From a bacterium (lineage in GTDB: Bacteria > Bacteroidota > Ignavibacteria > Ignavibacteriales > Ignavibacteriaceae): a stretch of DNA of 64,000 nt. The DNA lies in assembly GCA_016716565.1 (NCBI GenBank), contig JADJWC010000003.1, positions 372,001 to 436,000 of the forward strand, written 5' to 3'. Numbering within the stretch: position 1 is the first letter of the stretch; every line of letters starts with the position of its first letter. The notes under the pieces were generated by a model. That model was not told the origin of the DNA and ran no database searches. It saw only the letters and a list, made by a program, of their open reading frames with translations. Shown here piece after piece: positions 1 through 8,423 of the stretch. The translations under genes and the position numbers were made by a program.

Positions 1-608
1 TGAAAAAGTTGGTTGCATATTCATCAGTCTCTCATTTAGGATTTGTAATGCTTGGAATATTCGCACTGAATCAGGAAGCGGTTCAAGGGGCAGTTATTCA
101 AATGATTAATCACGGATTATCGACAGGAGCTCTCTTCCTTTTAGTTGGAATGATTTACGAAAGAACTCACACAAGAAAAATTGCTGACTATGGTGGTATC
201 GCAAAACTTGTTCCCTGGTTTTCATTTGCATTTTTATTTACATCACTTTCATCGATTGGATTACCGGGACTAAATGGTTTTGTTGGTGAGTTTTTAATTT
301 TAACAGGAGCTTTCAAATCAACAGTGTTGAACAGCTGGTGGTTCGCAATCTTTTCTGCCACAGGTGTAATTTTCGCTGCGGTTTATTTGTTGTGGATGTA
401 TAAGAAAGTCGTTTTTGGTGAAGTGACTAATTCAAATTTAAATTCATTGACCGATTTAAACTTCCGTGAAAAACTTGTGCTCATTCCTATTTTCCTTTTT
501 ATTGTGTGGATTGGAATATATCCGAGCACTTTCTTAAAAGTATCTGAAAAATCTTCTGAAAAAGTCATAGAACAAGTTATTAATCCTGATAAACTAACGT
601 TAGAATAA
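1..608 (+). CDS. nuoM: NADH-quinone oxidoreductase subunit M, C-terminal part
   Basis: This is the last ~200 residues of the NuoM proton-pumping membrane subunit of complex I; the 5' end lies outside the window (reading frame open from base 3). The visible part begins with the family motif KKLVAYSSVSHLGFV and continues through HGLSTGALFLLVGMIYER and GLPGLNGFVGEFLIL, all characteristic of the antiporter-like subunits. At least four hydrophobic segments are visible. The gene ends 7 nt before an ion-antiporter gene, and nuoN follows two genes later, so this is the tail of a nuo operon. The TTG at base 9 is internal and not a real start. The assignment to NuoM rather than NuoL rests on its place just upstream of nuoN and on the motif wording. 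Confidence 0.93.
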   Translation, partial: KKLVAYSSVSHLGFVMLGIFALNQEAVQGAVIQMINHGLSTGALFLLVGMIYERTHTRKIADYGGIAKLVPWFSFAFLFTSLSSIGLPGLNGFVGEFLILTGAFKSTVLNSWWFAIFSATGVIFAAVYLLWMYKKVVFGEVTNSNLNSLTDLNFREKLVLIPIFLFIVWIGIYPSTFLKVSEKSSEKVIEQVINPDKLTLE

Positions 609-615
609 TTCAGGT

Positions 616-2055
616 ATGATTAATAAGAAGTTCTTCCACTTAATCATACTGACACTCGTACTCACTTCATTTACTTGTGATATTAATGGCGTTGAAAAAA
701 ACATAAGCGATACAACAACCATAGTTGAAGGTTCTGCATTGAGTCATTCGGAAGCTCATAATTTGCCCGATGTGTTTATGGTGATTCCTTTTGTAGTACT
801 TCTGCTGATGATTGCAACCGGGCCGCTTTTCTATCATCATTTCTGGGAAAAATACTATCCGCTGATTTCTATCATTCTTGGACTAATAACAGTACTGTAC
901 TACTTAATTTTTCTGCAAGATACTCACAGTCTTCTCCACACAGCAGCTGAGTATCTTTCCTTTATAGCATTGCTTAGTTCACTATTCGTTGCATCGGGCG
1001 GAATTCTGATTAACGTAGACAAAAAAGCCACACCATGGTTAAATGCTGGTATTTTACTATTCGGTTCTGTTATCGCAAATATTATCGGAACTACCGGTGC
1101 ATCGATGCTTCTTATCAGACCATTCATAAAAATCAATAAGGACAGGATAAAACCCTATCATATAATATTTTTTATTTTCCTGGTAAGTAATATTGGAGGA
1201 TGTCTAACGCCCATTGGTGATCCTCCGTTGTTCCTTGGATTTCTTAGAGGTGTCAGGTTCTTTCTGGTGATTACAGAAGTATGGTATATATGGCTTCCAA
1301 CAATTCTGCTGATCACAGCAATTTTTGTTCTTATTGATTCACGAAATAAATCAACTAGCGAGACTGAAGTTAATTACAGCGGTAAAATAGAATTCAAAGG
1401 GATGAAAAATGTATTCTACCTGATGATCATAGTAGCTTCTGTTTTTGTTGATCCTGCGGTAATGAGTTGGGTACCGAAACTTAGTCCTCTGCCTATAGGA
1501 ATTCGCGAGATAATTATGTTTTCTATGGTTTTCATCGCATACAAAACAGCTGATGAGTACGTGCTTAAATCAAACGAATTTAATTTTGAACCAATCAAAG
1601 AAGTTGCATATTTATTTGTGGGAATATTCGCCACTATGATTCCTGCATTACAATTAATTTCATACGAAGCTAATGTTCTTGGCGAAAAATTAACTCCAGG
1701 AATATTTTATTGGGCGACTGGTTTACTATCAGCTTTTCTTGATAATGCACCGACATACTTAAACTTTCTTAGTGCTGCGATGGGTAAATTTGGAATGGAT
1801 GTTAATCTACCTTCTGAAGTCTTAAAGTTTGAAAGACTGCATCCGATTTATATTTCTGCCATTTCAGTTGCAGCGGTATTTTTTGGTGCAATGACTTACA
1901 TTGGCAATGGACCAAACTTTATGGTAAAATCGATTAGTGAAAGATCGGGAATCAAAATGCCAAGCTTCTTCGGTTATCTAATAAAATATTCATTCCCGAT
2001 TTTAATTCCGATATTTACAATAGTTTGGTTAGTTTTTTATTTTGGCGAGGTATAA
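616..2055 (+). CDS. Putative Na+/H+ antiporter (NhaD/CitMHS-like ion transporter)
   Basis: A 479-residue polytopic membrane protein with about 11-12 hydrophobic segments after a short exported-looking N-terminus. The motifs GTTGASMLLIRPF (about residues 156-168) and NIGGCLTPIGDPPLFLGF are the paired re-entrant signatures of the ion transporter superfamily members annotated as sodium:proton antiporters (NhaD/CitMHS-like). A second signature, FLDNAPTYLNF, lies in the C-terminal half. It starts 7 nt after nuoM and overlaps the next gene's upstream region, so it is co-transcribed with complex I genes. The cation specificity is inferred from family and context; a citrate or other anion substrate is possible. 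Its position inside the nuo operon suggests coupling of Na+ and H+ gradients. Confidence 0.8.
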   Translation: MINKKFFHLIILTLVLTSFTCDINGVEKNISDTTTIVEGSALSHSEAHNLPDVFMVIPFVVLLLMIATGPLFYHHFWEKYYPLISIILGLITVLYYLIFLQDTHSLLHTAAEYLSFIALLSSLFVASGGILINVDKKATPWLNAGILLFGSVIANIIGTTGASMLLIRPFIKINKDRIKPYHIIFFIFLVSNIGGCLTPIGDPPLFLGFLRGVRFFLVITEVWYIWLPTILLITAIFVLIDSRNKSTSETEVNYSGKIEFKGMKNVFYLMIIVASVFVDPAVMSWVPKLSPLPIGIREIIMFSMVFIAYKTADEYVLKSNEFNFEPIKEVAYLFVGIFATMIPALQLISYEANVLGEKLTPGIFYWATGLLSAFLDNAPTYLNFLSAAMGKFGMDVNLPSEVLKFERLHPIYISAISVAAVFFGAMTYIGNGPNFMVKSISERSGIKMPSFFGYLIKYSFPILIPIFTIVWLVFYFGEV

Positions 2056-2056
2056 T

Positions 2057-2422
2057 TTGAAATCACTTGATGAAATATTGAAAAATGAAATAAATGGTTT
2101 GTATTATGGTAACAGAATTCTCGTGCCTTTTCATTTCACCATTCTTAAGATTGTGATTGAAAATGATAATATTTATGATTTTAGTATCAGGGAAAAGGGT
2201 GCTTTCATTAACCAGACCACAGATTATACAGAGATTTATTTTGTTGATTATCCTGATCTTGAAACAAGTATATCAAAATATGAAAATATAAAAATGGTAG
2301 TTGTTGAGAAAGGAAAAGATATTTTTGATTTTAAAACTCACAGGAAAATTGCCATTAAACCAGAAGGCAATCACATTCTCTCAATTAAAGAACTTGATGA
2401 AAACACAATCTTCATAGAGTAA
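2057..2422 (+). CDS. Hypothetical protein inside the nuo operon
   Basis: A small soluble protein of about 121 residues, with no signal peptide or membrane segment. I do not recognise the family. It is acidic and beta-rich in appearance, with residues such as FSIREKGAFINQTTDYTEI in the middle. I place the start at TTG 2057 because GGCGAGG (2044-2050) sits 6 nt upstream and the antiporter stop (2053-2055) ends just before it; an in-frame TTG at 2042 would give 5 more residues. nuoN begins 5 nt after its stop, so it is translationally linked to complex I. It could be an accessory or assembly factor, but that is only context. Confidence that it is a real gene is fair. Confidence 0.6.
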   Translation: MKSLDEILKNEINGLYYGNRILVPFHFTILKIVIENDNIYDFSIREKGAFINQTTDYTEIYFVDYPDLETSISKYENIKMVVVEKGKDIFDFKTHRKIAIKPEGNHILSIKELDENTIFIE

Positions 2423-2427
2423 AAATT

Positions 2428-3852
2428 ATGATAAGCTTACAAGATTTTTTTAACATAATGCCGCTCGTAATCATCGGGAGCGGAATTGTTCTTTCGATAG
2501 TTTTCGAACTTTATTTGAAATCCGGGAAGAAAATCCTGCCATGGTTTTCAATACTTCTGTTTATTACTGCTGCATTTTATTCATTATTAACAGTGCAGAA
2601 TCAGTCTATAATTTTTCAGGGAATGTTATCTACCGGCGGTATCACAAACGTATTCTATTTTATTTTTAACATCGGAGCAGCTCTGGTGTGTTTTCTGTCA
2701 GTTGATTACACAAAAAAATATGGAATCAATTACAGTGAGTATTATATCCTGATTCAAAGTTCGGTTTTAGGTATGATGTTTATGGCAGGCGCCAAGAGTT
2801 TATTTATGATTTTCCTTGGCCTCGAGATCATGTCAGTATGTTTTTATGTGCTTGCAGGTGTAAACAGGAAAAAAGAAAAAGCAATTGAGGCTTCACTCAA
2901 ATATTTTTTACTTGGTGCTTTTGCTACCGGATTTTTAGTTTACGGAATAGCTCTGATATACGGTTCAGCACATACAACATCCATTGAATCTATAACAGCA
3001 GGCTTTCCGGAGTATTCATCTGATATTCTATTTCTATTAGGCATCCTTCTTTTTCTAATCGGATTTTCATTTAAGATCGCTGCATTTCCTTTTCATATGT
3101 GGGTGCCTGATGTTTATGAAGGTGCGCCGACAACCGTTACCGGGTTATTTTCAACCATCGGAAAAGCGGCTGCATTCGCCGCAATCATTGCAACTCTCAC
3201 AGCATTATTTTCAGGACAAAACTCAAGTCTGTTTCTACCATATTTAGCTGTGTTATCCGTTTTCTCAATGTTGTTTGGAAGCATCGTTGCTATAGCACAA
3301 ACCAATATTAAAAGAATGCTTGCTTATTCTTCAATTTCACATGCGGGTTATATTTTGATTGGTTTAGCTGCAGGAACTCCATCGGGAGTTGCGGGGGTAG
3401 TTTTCTATCTCGCAGTTTATACTTTTATGAATTTAGCTGCGTTTGGAATTATTTCTCTCATCGAAGGTGAAGGCGATACAAATCTCAATATTAATTCTTA
3501 TTCCGGTTTAGGTACGAAGAATCCGGTACTTGCTGCATTGCTCGCGATAATTATGTTTTCACTTGCTGGACTTCCACCATTGGCCGGATTTTTTGCAAAG
3601 TATTATGTATTCGTTGCAGCAATCAAATCAGATTTAACCTGGCTGGCGATTCTCGGAATTATTTCAAGTGTAATCAGTGTTTACTTTTATTTGAGAATTG
3701 TTGTCCTTATGTATTTCAGAGAAGCTGAAGGTGAAATCGCACACTCTAAAAGTAAGACTGGATTATTTGGAGTGGCAGTGTCAGTATTGCTTGTTATTTT
3801 ATTCGGTATTATGCCCGGTTCATTACTGGATCTGATCACAGCATATCTTTAA
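2428..3852 (+). CDS. nuoN: NADH-quinone oxidoreductase subunit N
   Basis: A 474-residue polytopic protein of the complex I antiporter-like subunit family, normal length for NuoN, with about 14 membrane helices. Diagnostic motifs are FKIAAFPFHMWVPDVYEGAP in the middle, IKRMLAYSSISHAGYILIG, and MFSLAGLPPLAGFFAKYYVF near the C-terminus. It provides one of the proton channels in the membrane arm and participates in quinone-linked NADH oxidation. It follows the small unknown gene by 5 nt and is the last nuo gene here; the next gene (NAD(P)HX repair) starts 48 nt later. No clear terminator separates them. Confidence 0.95.
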   Translation: MISLQDFFNIMPLVIIGSGIVLSIVFELYLKSGKKILPWFSILLFITAAFYSLLTVQNQSIIFQGMLSTGGITNVFYFIFNIGAALVCFLSVDYTKKYGINYSEYYILIQSSVLGMMFMAGAKSLFMIFLGLEIMSVCFYVLAGVNRKKEKAIEASLKYFLLGAFATGFLVYGIALIYGSAHTTSIESITAGFPEYSSDILFLLGILLFLIGFSFKIAAFPFHMWVPDVYEGAPTTVTGLFSTIGKAAAFAAIIATLTALFSGQNSSLFLPYLAVLSVFSMLFGSIVAIAQTNIKRMLAYSSISHAGYILIGLAAGTPSGVAGVVFYLAVYTFMNLAAFGIISLIEGEGDTNLNINSYSGLGTKNPVLAALLAIIMFSLAGLPPLAGFFAKYYVFVAAIKSDLTWLAILGIISSVISVYFYLRIVVLMYFREAEGEIAHSKSKTGLFGVAVSVLLVILFGIMPGSLLDLITAYL

Positions 3853-3900
3853 GTTGAATTGTTCGATCAGATAATCTCTTTAATAGAATTTTAATTTGTT

Positions 3901-5463
3901 ATGATTCCTCTTTATTCCACAAAACAAATCCGGCAAATCGATGATATTGCCATCAAACAATTGGGTATTCCCGGAATTGTTTTAATGGAAAATGCTTCCC
4001 GTGAAATTTTCCAGAATATTATTGATAGAACCTCACATCTGAATTTTTCTGAGATCGGATTCTTATGTGGAAAAGGAAATAACGGAGGTGATGGATTTGC
4101 TGCAGCGAGACATTTTTCCAATGCTGGTTTTGAGGTTGTTGTCATCTATCTTGGTAATGAAAATGAAATGTCGGAGGATTGCAGATTTAATTTTAATGTT
4201 TTGAAAAAATTATCACAATCAAATAAACGAATTGTTTTAAAGAAATATACTTCAAGTTCAACTCTTAAATCACTCAAAGATTGCAGCGTAGTTTGCGATG
4301 CATTATTAGGCAGTGGAATAACAGGATCTCTTCGAGAACCATATTCGTCAATCATAAATTATGTTAATAAACTCAAAACCATTCGTGTTGCAATTGATAT
4401 TCCAACCGGTTTAAATGCTGATACTGGTTTTACAGAGAATTCATTTAATGCAGACTTAACAATAACTCTTGGTCAATTGAAGAAAGGTTTGTTCTTTAAT
4501 GATGGATATGTTTATTCCGGCGAAGTTGAAAAGGGCGGAATTGGAATTCCCGATTCATTGTATAATAAATCCATTCCCACAGAATTTTTAATCGAACCGG
4601 AAGACGCCATGGCTGGTTTACCTGTAAAAGCTAAAAACCTGCACAAATATTCTGCGGGAAAAGTTTTGACCATTGCCGGTTCAGGTTCATTGCCGGGTGC
4701 TGCTGTTTTAACTTCAACATCTGCATTGAAAATAGGCGCCGGCGCATCAATACTTTGTTTTCCAAAATCTGTCAGGGAACTTGTTCACAGAAAACTTGGT
4801 GAAGTTGTTGTGAAGACATATGATGATTTAGAGAAAGAATATTTAAGTGAAAGTAACATTGAAGAACTTGATGGAAAAATTCGTTGGGCAGATATTATTG
4901 CAATAGGTCCGGGTCTTGGCAGGGAAAAAGAAACTCAGAATGCTGTCCTCCACGTTTTGAAAAAATATAGATACAAAAAATTTATAATCGATGCTGATGC
5001 AGTTTTTGCACTTGGAAATGGTCGGTACAAAAAAAACAATCTTAAAGGTTGTGTAATCACACCTCACCACGCTGAGTTTGCAGCACTGATTGGTATTTCA
5101 ATTTCTGAACTGAAAAAAGATATTCTGAAGTATGGCAAATCTTTTACACTTCGTACTGGTGCATATCTTGTATTAAAAGGCGCACCAACAATAATTTTTA
5201 ATCCAGCTGGTGAAGCGTTAATCAATACCACCGGAAATCCTGCGCTTGCAAAATTTGGAACAGGTGATGTTTTAACAGGATTTATAGCAGGATTATTGGC
5301 TCAGCAAAAAGATGCTGAGAAAGCAGTCATCACTGCTGTTTATATTCATAGTCTTGCAGCCGATATACTAGCACATAATAGAACAAAGCTGGATATTCTA
5401 GCTACAGATATTCAGAATTATGTACCGCAAACAATAAAATTCCTGGAAAATTCTATTGTTTGA
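3901..5463 (+). CDS. nnr: Bifunctional NAD(P)HX epimerase / ADP-dependent NAD(P)HX dehydratase
   Basis: Repairs hydrated, inactive NADH and NADPH. The 520-residue protein has the usual two domains. The N-terminal YjeF_N epimerase (about 1-215) carries GKGNNGGDG at residues 57-65 and DIPTGLNADTG further on. The C-terminal ribokinase-like dehydratase (about 230-520) carries GSGSLPGAAVLTS, ITPHHAEFA and NTTGNPALAKFGTGDVLTG starting at 442, with the catalytic-type GTGD at 453-456. Length and domain order match the fused bacterial form. It lies 48 nt after nuoN and overlaps the following VanZ gene by 8 nt. Housekeeping role in the cytoplasm; no anomalies seen. Confidence 0.95.
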   Translation: MIPLYSTKQIRQIDDIAIKQLGIPGIVLMENASREIFQNIIDRTSHLNFSEIGFLCGKGNNGGDGFAAARHFSNAGFEVVVIYLGNENEMSEDCRFNFNVLKKLSQSNKRIVLKKYTSSSTLKSLKDCSVVCDALLGSGITGSLREPYSSIINYVNKLKTIRVAIDIPTGLNADTGFTENSFNADLTITLGQLKKGLFFNDGYVYSGEVEKGGIGIPDSLYNKSIPTEFLIEPEDAMAGLPVKAKNLHKYSAGKVLTIAGSGSLPGAAVLTSTSALKIGAGASILCFPKSVRELVHRKLGEVVVKTYDDLEKEYLSESNIEELDGKIRWADIIAIGPGLGREKETQNAVLHVLKKYRYKKFIIDADAVFALGNGRYKKNNLKGCVITPHHAEFAALIGISISELKKDILKYGKSFTLRTGAYLVLKGAPTIIFNPAGEALINTTGNPALAKFGTGDVLTGFIAGLLAQQKDAEKAVITAVYIHSLAADILAHNRTKLDILATDIQNYVPQTIKFLENSIV

Positions 5464-5893
5464 ATATCTAAATAAGAAAAAAGCATTATTGGTATACACA
5501 CCGTTAATTGTTTACTGGCTAATTCTTTTTACAGCAACCAGCCTTCCCGTTGAAAAGCTACCAAGCATGGGATTATCAGACAAAGTAAATCACTTAATGG
5601 CATATTTTGTTCTTGCTGTGCTGGTTAACCTGACTTTACTATTCCAGCGAAAGTCCGAATTTCTTTTTAAGTATGCGGCAATAGCAACATTGTTAATAAG
5701 TTCATTTTACGGAATTGCAGATGAACTTCATCAGATGCTGATCCCCGGCAGATCTGCAGAAGTGCTTGATTGGGTAGCGGATGCTCTTGGTGCTATACTT
5801 GGCATTTTATTAGTTTATTTTCTAAAAAACAGATTTAATTATCAACCGGATTATTCTAGGGATAAAAGTTTATCAAACATGGAACTTTCTTGA
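5456..5893 (+). CDS. VanZ-like family membrane protein
   Basis: A 145-residue protein with about four membrane segments and the VanZ-like pattern: DKVNHLMAYFVLAVL near residue 42, then ADELHQMLIPGRSAEVLDWVADALGA. VanZ is known from teicoplanin resistance, but most homologues are of unknown function. The start is TTG at 5456, overlapping the NAD(P)HX repair gene by 8 nt; no ATG fits in frame with the conserved N-terminus. A second VanZ-like gene lies at 41.1-41.5 kb. The role here cannot be inferred beyond membrane or envelope. Confidence 0.85.
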   Translation: MFEYLNKKKALLVYTPLIVYWLILFTATSLPVEKLPSMGLSDKVNHLMAYFVLAVLVNLTLLFQRKSEFLFKYAAIATLLISSFYGIADELHQMLIPGRSAEVLDWVADALGAILGILLVYFLKNRFNYQPDYSRDKSLSNMELS

Positions 5894-5923
5894 AAAATAT
5901 TTGTAAAAGGGGTAGAAACTAAG

Positions 5924-5954
5924 TTGACAAACCAAATATCATTTAGTAATTTTT
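5924..5954 (+). promoter_or_regulatory. Candidate promoter for the tonB-like gene
   Basis: TTGACA at 5924-5929 is followed after 17 nt by TAATTT (5947-5952). The same place also reads as a Bacteroidetes-type -7 box (TAATTTTT against TAnnTTTG, one mismatch). It lies 34 nt upstream of the TonB-like start, in the first gap after a tight run of genes. Unverified; both promoter types are plausible. Confidence 0.35.
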
Positions 5955-5987
5955 CATCAGTTAAATGCTTTTTATAGGAGAGCTGAA

Positions 5988-6641
5988 ATGAAACTAAAAA
6001 ACCCGATTGCTGATTTAAGACTTAAATATAAGCGTGCTTTTGAAATAAGTCTTATCATAGCTCTTGTAATAATGATTGCTGCTTTTAAATTCTTTCCAGA
6101 ATTAAAAGGCGGCGAAGTTAAACTTGAAGGTCCTCAGGAACTGTTTACTGTGGAAGATATTCAACAGACCAAACAGGAAAACAGACCTCCGCCACCACCT
6201 AAACCTCCAATTCCAATTGAAGCACCAAGTGATGATGTTCTTGAAGATATCGAAATAGGAGATACTGAAATAGATCTCGAAGCAGAAATGGAAGCTCCAC
6301 CTCCTCCTCCAAAAGAAGAGAAAAAAGTTGAAGAAGAACCAACTTACTTCGTTGCTGTTGAAGAAATGCCAGAACCAATCGGCGGAATAAAAGCAATCCA
6401 GGAAAAAATTGTTTATCCTGAAATTGCTAAAAGAGCCGGTGTTGAAGGAAAAGTTTATGTTCTTGCATTTGTTGATGAATCAGGAACAGTTACAAAGGCT
6501 CAGGTATTAAAAGGAATAGGCGCTGGATGTGATGAAGCAGCTTTGGATGCTGTGCAAAAAACAAAATTCAAACCAGGTAAGCAAAGAGGTAAACCTGTAA
6601 AAGTGCAGGTTTCAATCCCGATCATATTTAAGCTTCAATAA
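5988..6641 (+). CDS. tonB: TonB-family energy transducer
   Basis: Transmits the inner-membrane proton motive force to outer-membrane receptors. The 217-residue protein has a short cytoplasmic start, one membrane anchor at about residues 18-36, a proline-rich and acidic periplasmic linker (several PPPPPK-type runs between about 65 and 110), and a C-terminal TonB domain (about 130-217) with YPEIAKRAGVEGKVYVLAFV and VQVSIPIIFKLQ at the end. A good Shine-Dalgarno (TAGGAGAG) precedes the ATG. It is a single-gene unit with its own candidate promoter and a strong terminator. No exbB/exbD neighbours are in the window. Confidence 0.92.
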   Translation: MKLKNPIADLRLKYKRAFEISLIIALVIMIAAFKFFPELKGGEVKLEGPQELFTVEDIQQTKQENRPPPPPKPPIPIEAPSDDVLEDIEIGDTEIDLEAEMEAPPPPPKEEKKVEEEPTYFVAVEEMPEPIGGIKAIQEKIVYPEIAKRAGVEGKVYVLAFVDESGTVTKAQVLKGIGAGCDEAALDAVQKTKFKPGKQRGKPVKVQVSIPIIFKLQ

Positions 6642-6646
6642 AATTT

Positions 6647-6672
6647 AAGGCGTCTAATGGACGCCTTTTTTA
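6647..6672 (+). terminator. Rho-independent terminator after tonB
   Basis: Perfect 7-bp stem AGGCGTC (6648-6654) / GACGCCT (6660-6666) with a TAATG loop, followed by a run of T. It begins 6 nt after the tonB stop codon. Confidence 0.9.
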
Positions 6673-6864
6673 TATCCCATAATCAATCATTAAAAGTATT
6701 TGCTGCAATGGAACAATTAAATACCAGTAAATCTGTTTGAAATATATTGTCCTCTCATTAGCTTTCAGCGTGTGTTTACTTTCATTTATATCATTTTTAA
6801 CTCTTAACTTTGTGAAAAAATTTTCCGGATCAACTCACTGATAAGTTCACTCTGAAAAAAAACT

Positions 6865-7881
6865 ATGGCCAAAGGTTCTGAAAAAAACTTTAATGTGACT
6901 ACAACTGTTTTACTTGCACTTCAACTTTGTGGCTTGTATCTGATTAAGTATAATAACCAGGATTTTCCAATCACTTATTTCTCTCTGTTCAAAACAGGTA
7001 ATCTGATTAATTTCTTAATGTATCTGGGAATTATATCCGGATTATTTATTTCGAGTAAGCAAGGAATTTCGATTGTATCGAGAAAGCAAATCACTTTATT
7101 TTTAATTGTTAGCTATTTGTTATTATTAATGGCTTTTATCTCGACGAAAGTTAAAATTATTTCCTCATCTGTATATTTTTACGATCAACCGGGCGATAAA
7201 GTACTAACAGGTTTTCTATTTCTCTTATTTTTCTTTTCATTGCTTTATTATCTGGTATTTATCTGGAGCAGGGTTTTCAGTAAAAAAAAATCTTCATTTA
7301 TTTCAGTACTAACCAGATCCATTTTAATTCTGCTGCTCTTCCTGGTGTTTATCCTAGTCTATATTGATAATATGAGTTATACATCTGGTAGGTGGGCATT
7401 GAAAAAAAGTAATGAAAATATTGCTATCGTTTTAGGCGCTGCAGTCTGGAGCGGAAATATTCCAAGTCCTACTTTATCATCAAGAGTTGATAAAGCTTTG
7501 TATCTTTTGAATGCAGGATTTGCAGGAAAAATCGTTTTAACAGGCGGTAAAGCTCCTGGTGAAATGAGTGAATCCGAAGTAGCATTCGAGTACGCACGCG
7601 CAAAAGGAATCGACACATCAAAAGTAGTAATTGAAAATGTTACTTCTTCAACCAGCGACCAGATTAAATGGATTTTAAATGAGCTGAATGCTGGTAACTC
7701 TTCAAATGTGATTATCGTTTCTGATGCTTACCATCTACCACGAGCAATTGAAATTAGCAAGTTCTTCAATCTTGATATTAAAGTTGCAGAATCTATTCAT
7801 AAGCAGGAATTTAAAGATAAGATTTTTACAAAGGTCAGGGAATGCATCGCAGTTTTTAACTTTTGGAATTTTGCATTGTAA
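6865..7881 (+). CDS. Membrane protein with DUF218 (SanA/ElyC/YdcF-like) domain
   Basis: A 338-residue protein. The N-terminal half (to about residue 165) has five or so hydrophobic segments. The C-terminal half is a DUF218 domain beginning NIAIVLGAAVWSGNIPSPTLSSR, then GKIVLTGGKAPGEMSESEVA, and VSDAYHLPRAIEIS. These match the SanA/ElyC/YdcF family, linked in Enterobacteria to envelope integrity and peptidoglycan or lipid-carrier homeostasis. The membrane-anchored form resembles ElyC more than soluble YdcF. The exact reaction is not known. A TAACTTTG box at 6805-6812 could be a -7 element, but I see no matching -33. Confidence 0.82.
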   Translation: MAKGSEKNFNVTTTVLLALQLCGLYLIKYNNQDFPITYFSLFKTGNLINFLMYLGIISGLFISSKQGISIVSRKQITLFLIVSYLLLLMAFISTKVKIISSSVYFYDQPGDKVLTGFLFLLFFFSLLYYLVFIWSRVFSKKKSSFISVLTRSILILLLFLVFILVYIDNMSYTSGRWALKKSNENIAIVLGAAVWSGNIPSPTLSSRVDKALYLLNAGFAGKIVLTGGKAPGEMSESEVAFEYARAKGIDTSKVVIENVTSSTSDQIKWILNELNAGNSSNVIIVSDAYHLPRAIEISKFFNLDIKVAESIHKQEFKDKIFTKVRECIAVFNFWNFAL

Positions 7882-7943
7882 TAAACTGTACTGATCTTTG
7901 TAACAGAATTAAAGTTGAATATTAAAATTTTATTGTTCTTAAA

Positions 7944-8420
7944 ATGACCAACAAATCGAAACGAAGAATTGTCAGAGAAAAGGTTCTGCAGATTTTGTAT
8001 GCATATGAGATGAATAAAGATTCTCTCCAACCACTCTCAACAGAAATACTCATTGATATTTCAGAGACCGCGGATAAAAAGTTTGCACAGAGCCTGGTCA
8101 GGAAAGTGATTGATAATGTTGCAGATCTTGATGAGAGGATAATACAGCGAGTCACAAACTGGGAAATGAACCGAATCGCATTGATTGATAAAATTCTTCT
8201 GCGAATGGGAATTTGTGAGCTGTTATTTTTCCCTGATATTCCACCAAAAGTTTCTATTAACGAATCAATTGAGATTGCAAAAGATTTCAGTACATCAGGT
8301 AGTGCAAAATTTATAAACGGAATTCTCGATGCTGTTCTTGCCGAAGAAAAGAAATCAGGCAAACTTAACAAGACTGGCAGGGGACTTGTCGAAGAATCAA
8401 TCTCACCTTCAAGGCAGTAA
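7944..8420 (+). CDS. nusB: Transcription antitermination factor NusB
   Basis: A 158-residue RNA-binding antitermination factor that acts with NusE (S10) on rRNA boxA. It shows the basic N-terminus KSKRRIVREKVLQILYAYEM, the middle NWEMNRIALIDKILLRMGICEL and VSINESIEIAKDFSTSGSAKFINGILDAV, all classical NusB blocks. Its length is near the family norm. The start ATG has only a weak Shine-Dalgarno. It is followed after 3 nt by an MFS transporter gene, probably co-transcribed without functional linkage. Confidence 0.95.
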   Translation: MTNKSKRRIVREKVLQILYAYEMNKDSLQPLSTEILIDISETADKKFAQSLVRKVIDNVADLDERIIQRVTNWEMNRIALIDKILLRMGICELLFFPDIPPKVSINESIEIAKDFSTSGSAKFINGILDAVLAEEKKSGKLNKTGRGLVEESISPSRQ

Positions 8421-8423
8421 CGG

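Noticed and set aside
5924..5954. Unambiguous sigma-70 promoter before tonB
   Set aside because: TTGACA is good but the -10 (TAATTT) is weak and the Bacteroidetes box reads as well; kept only as a candidate.
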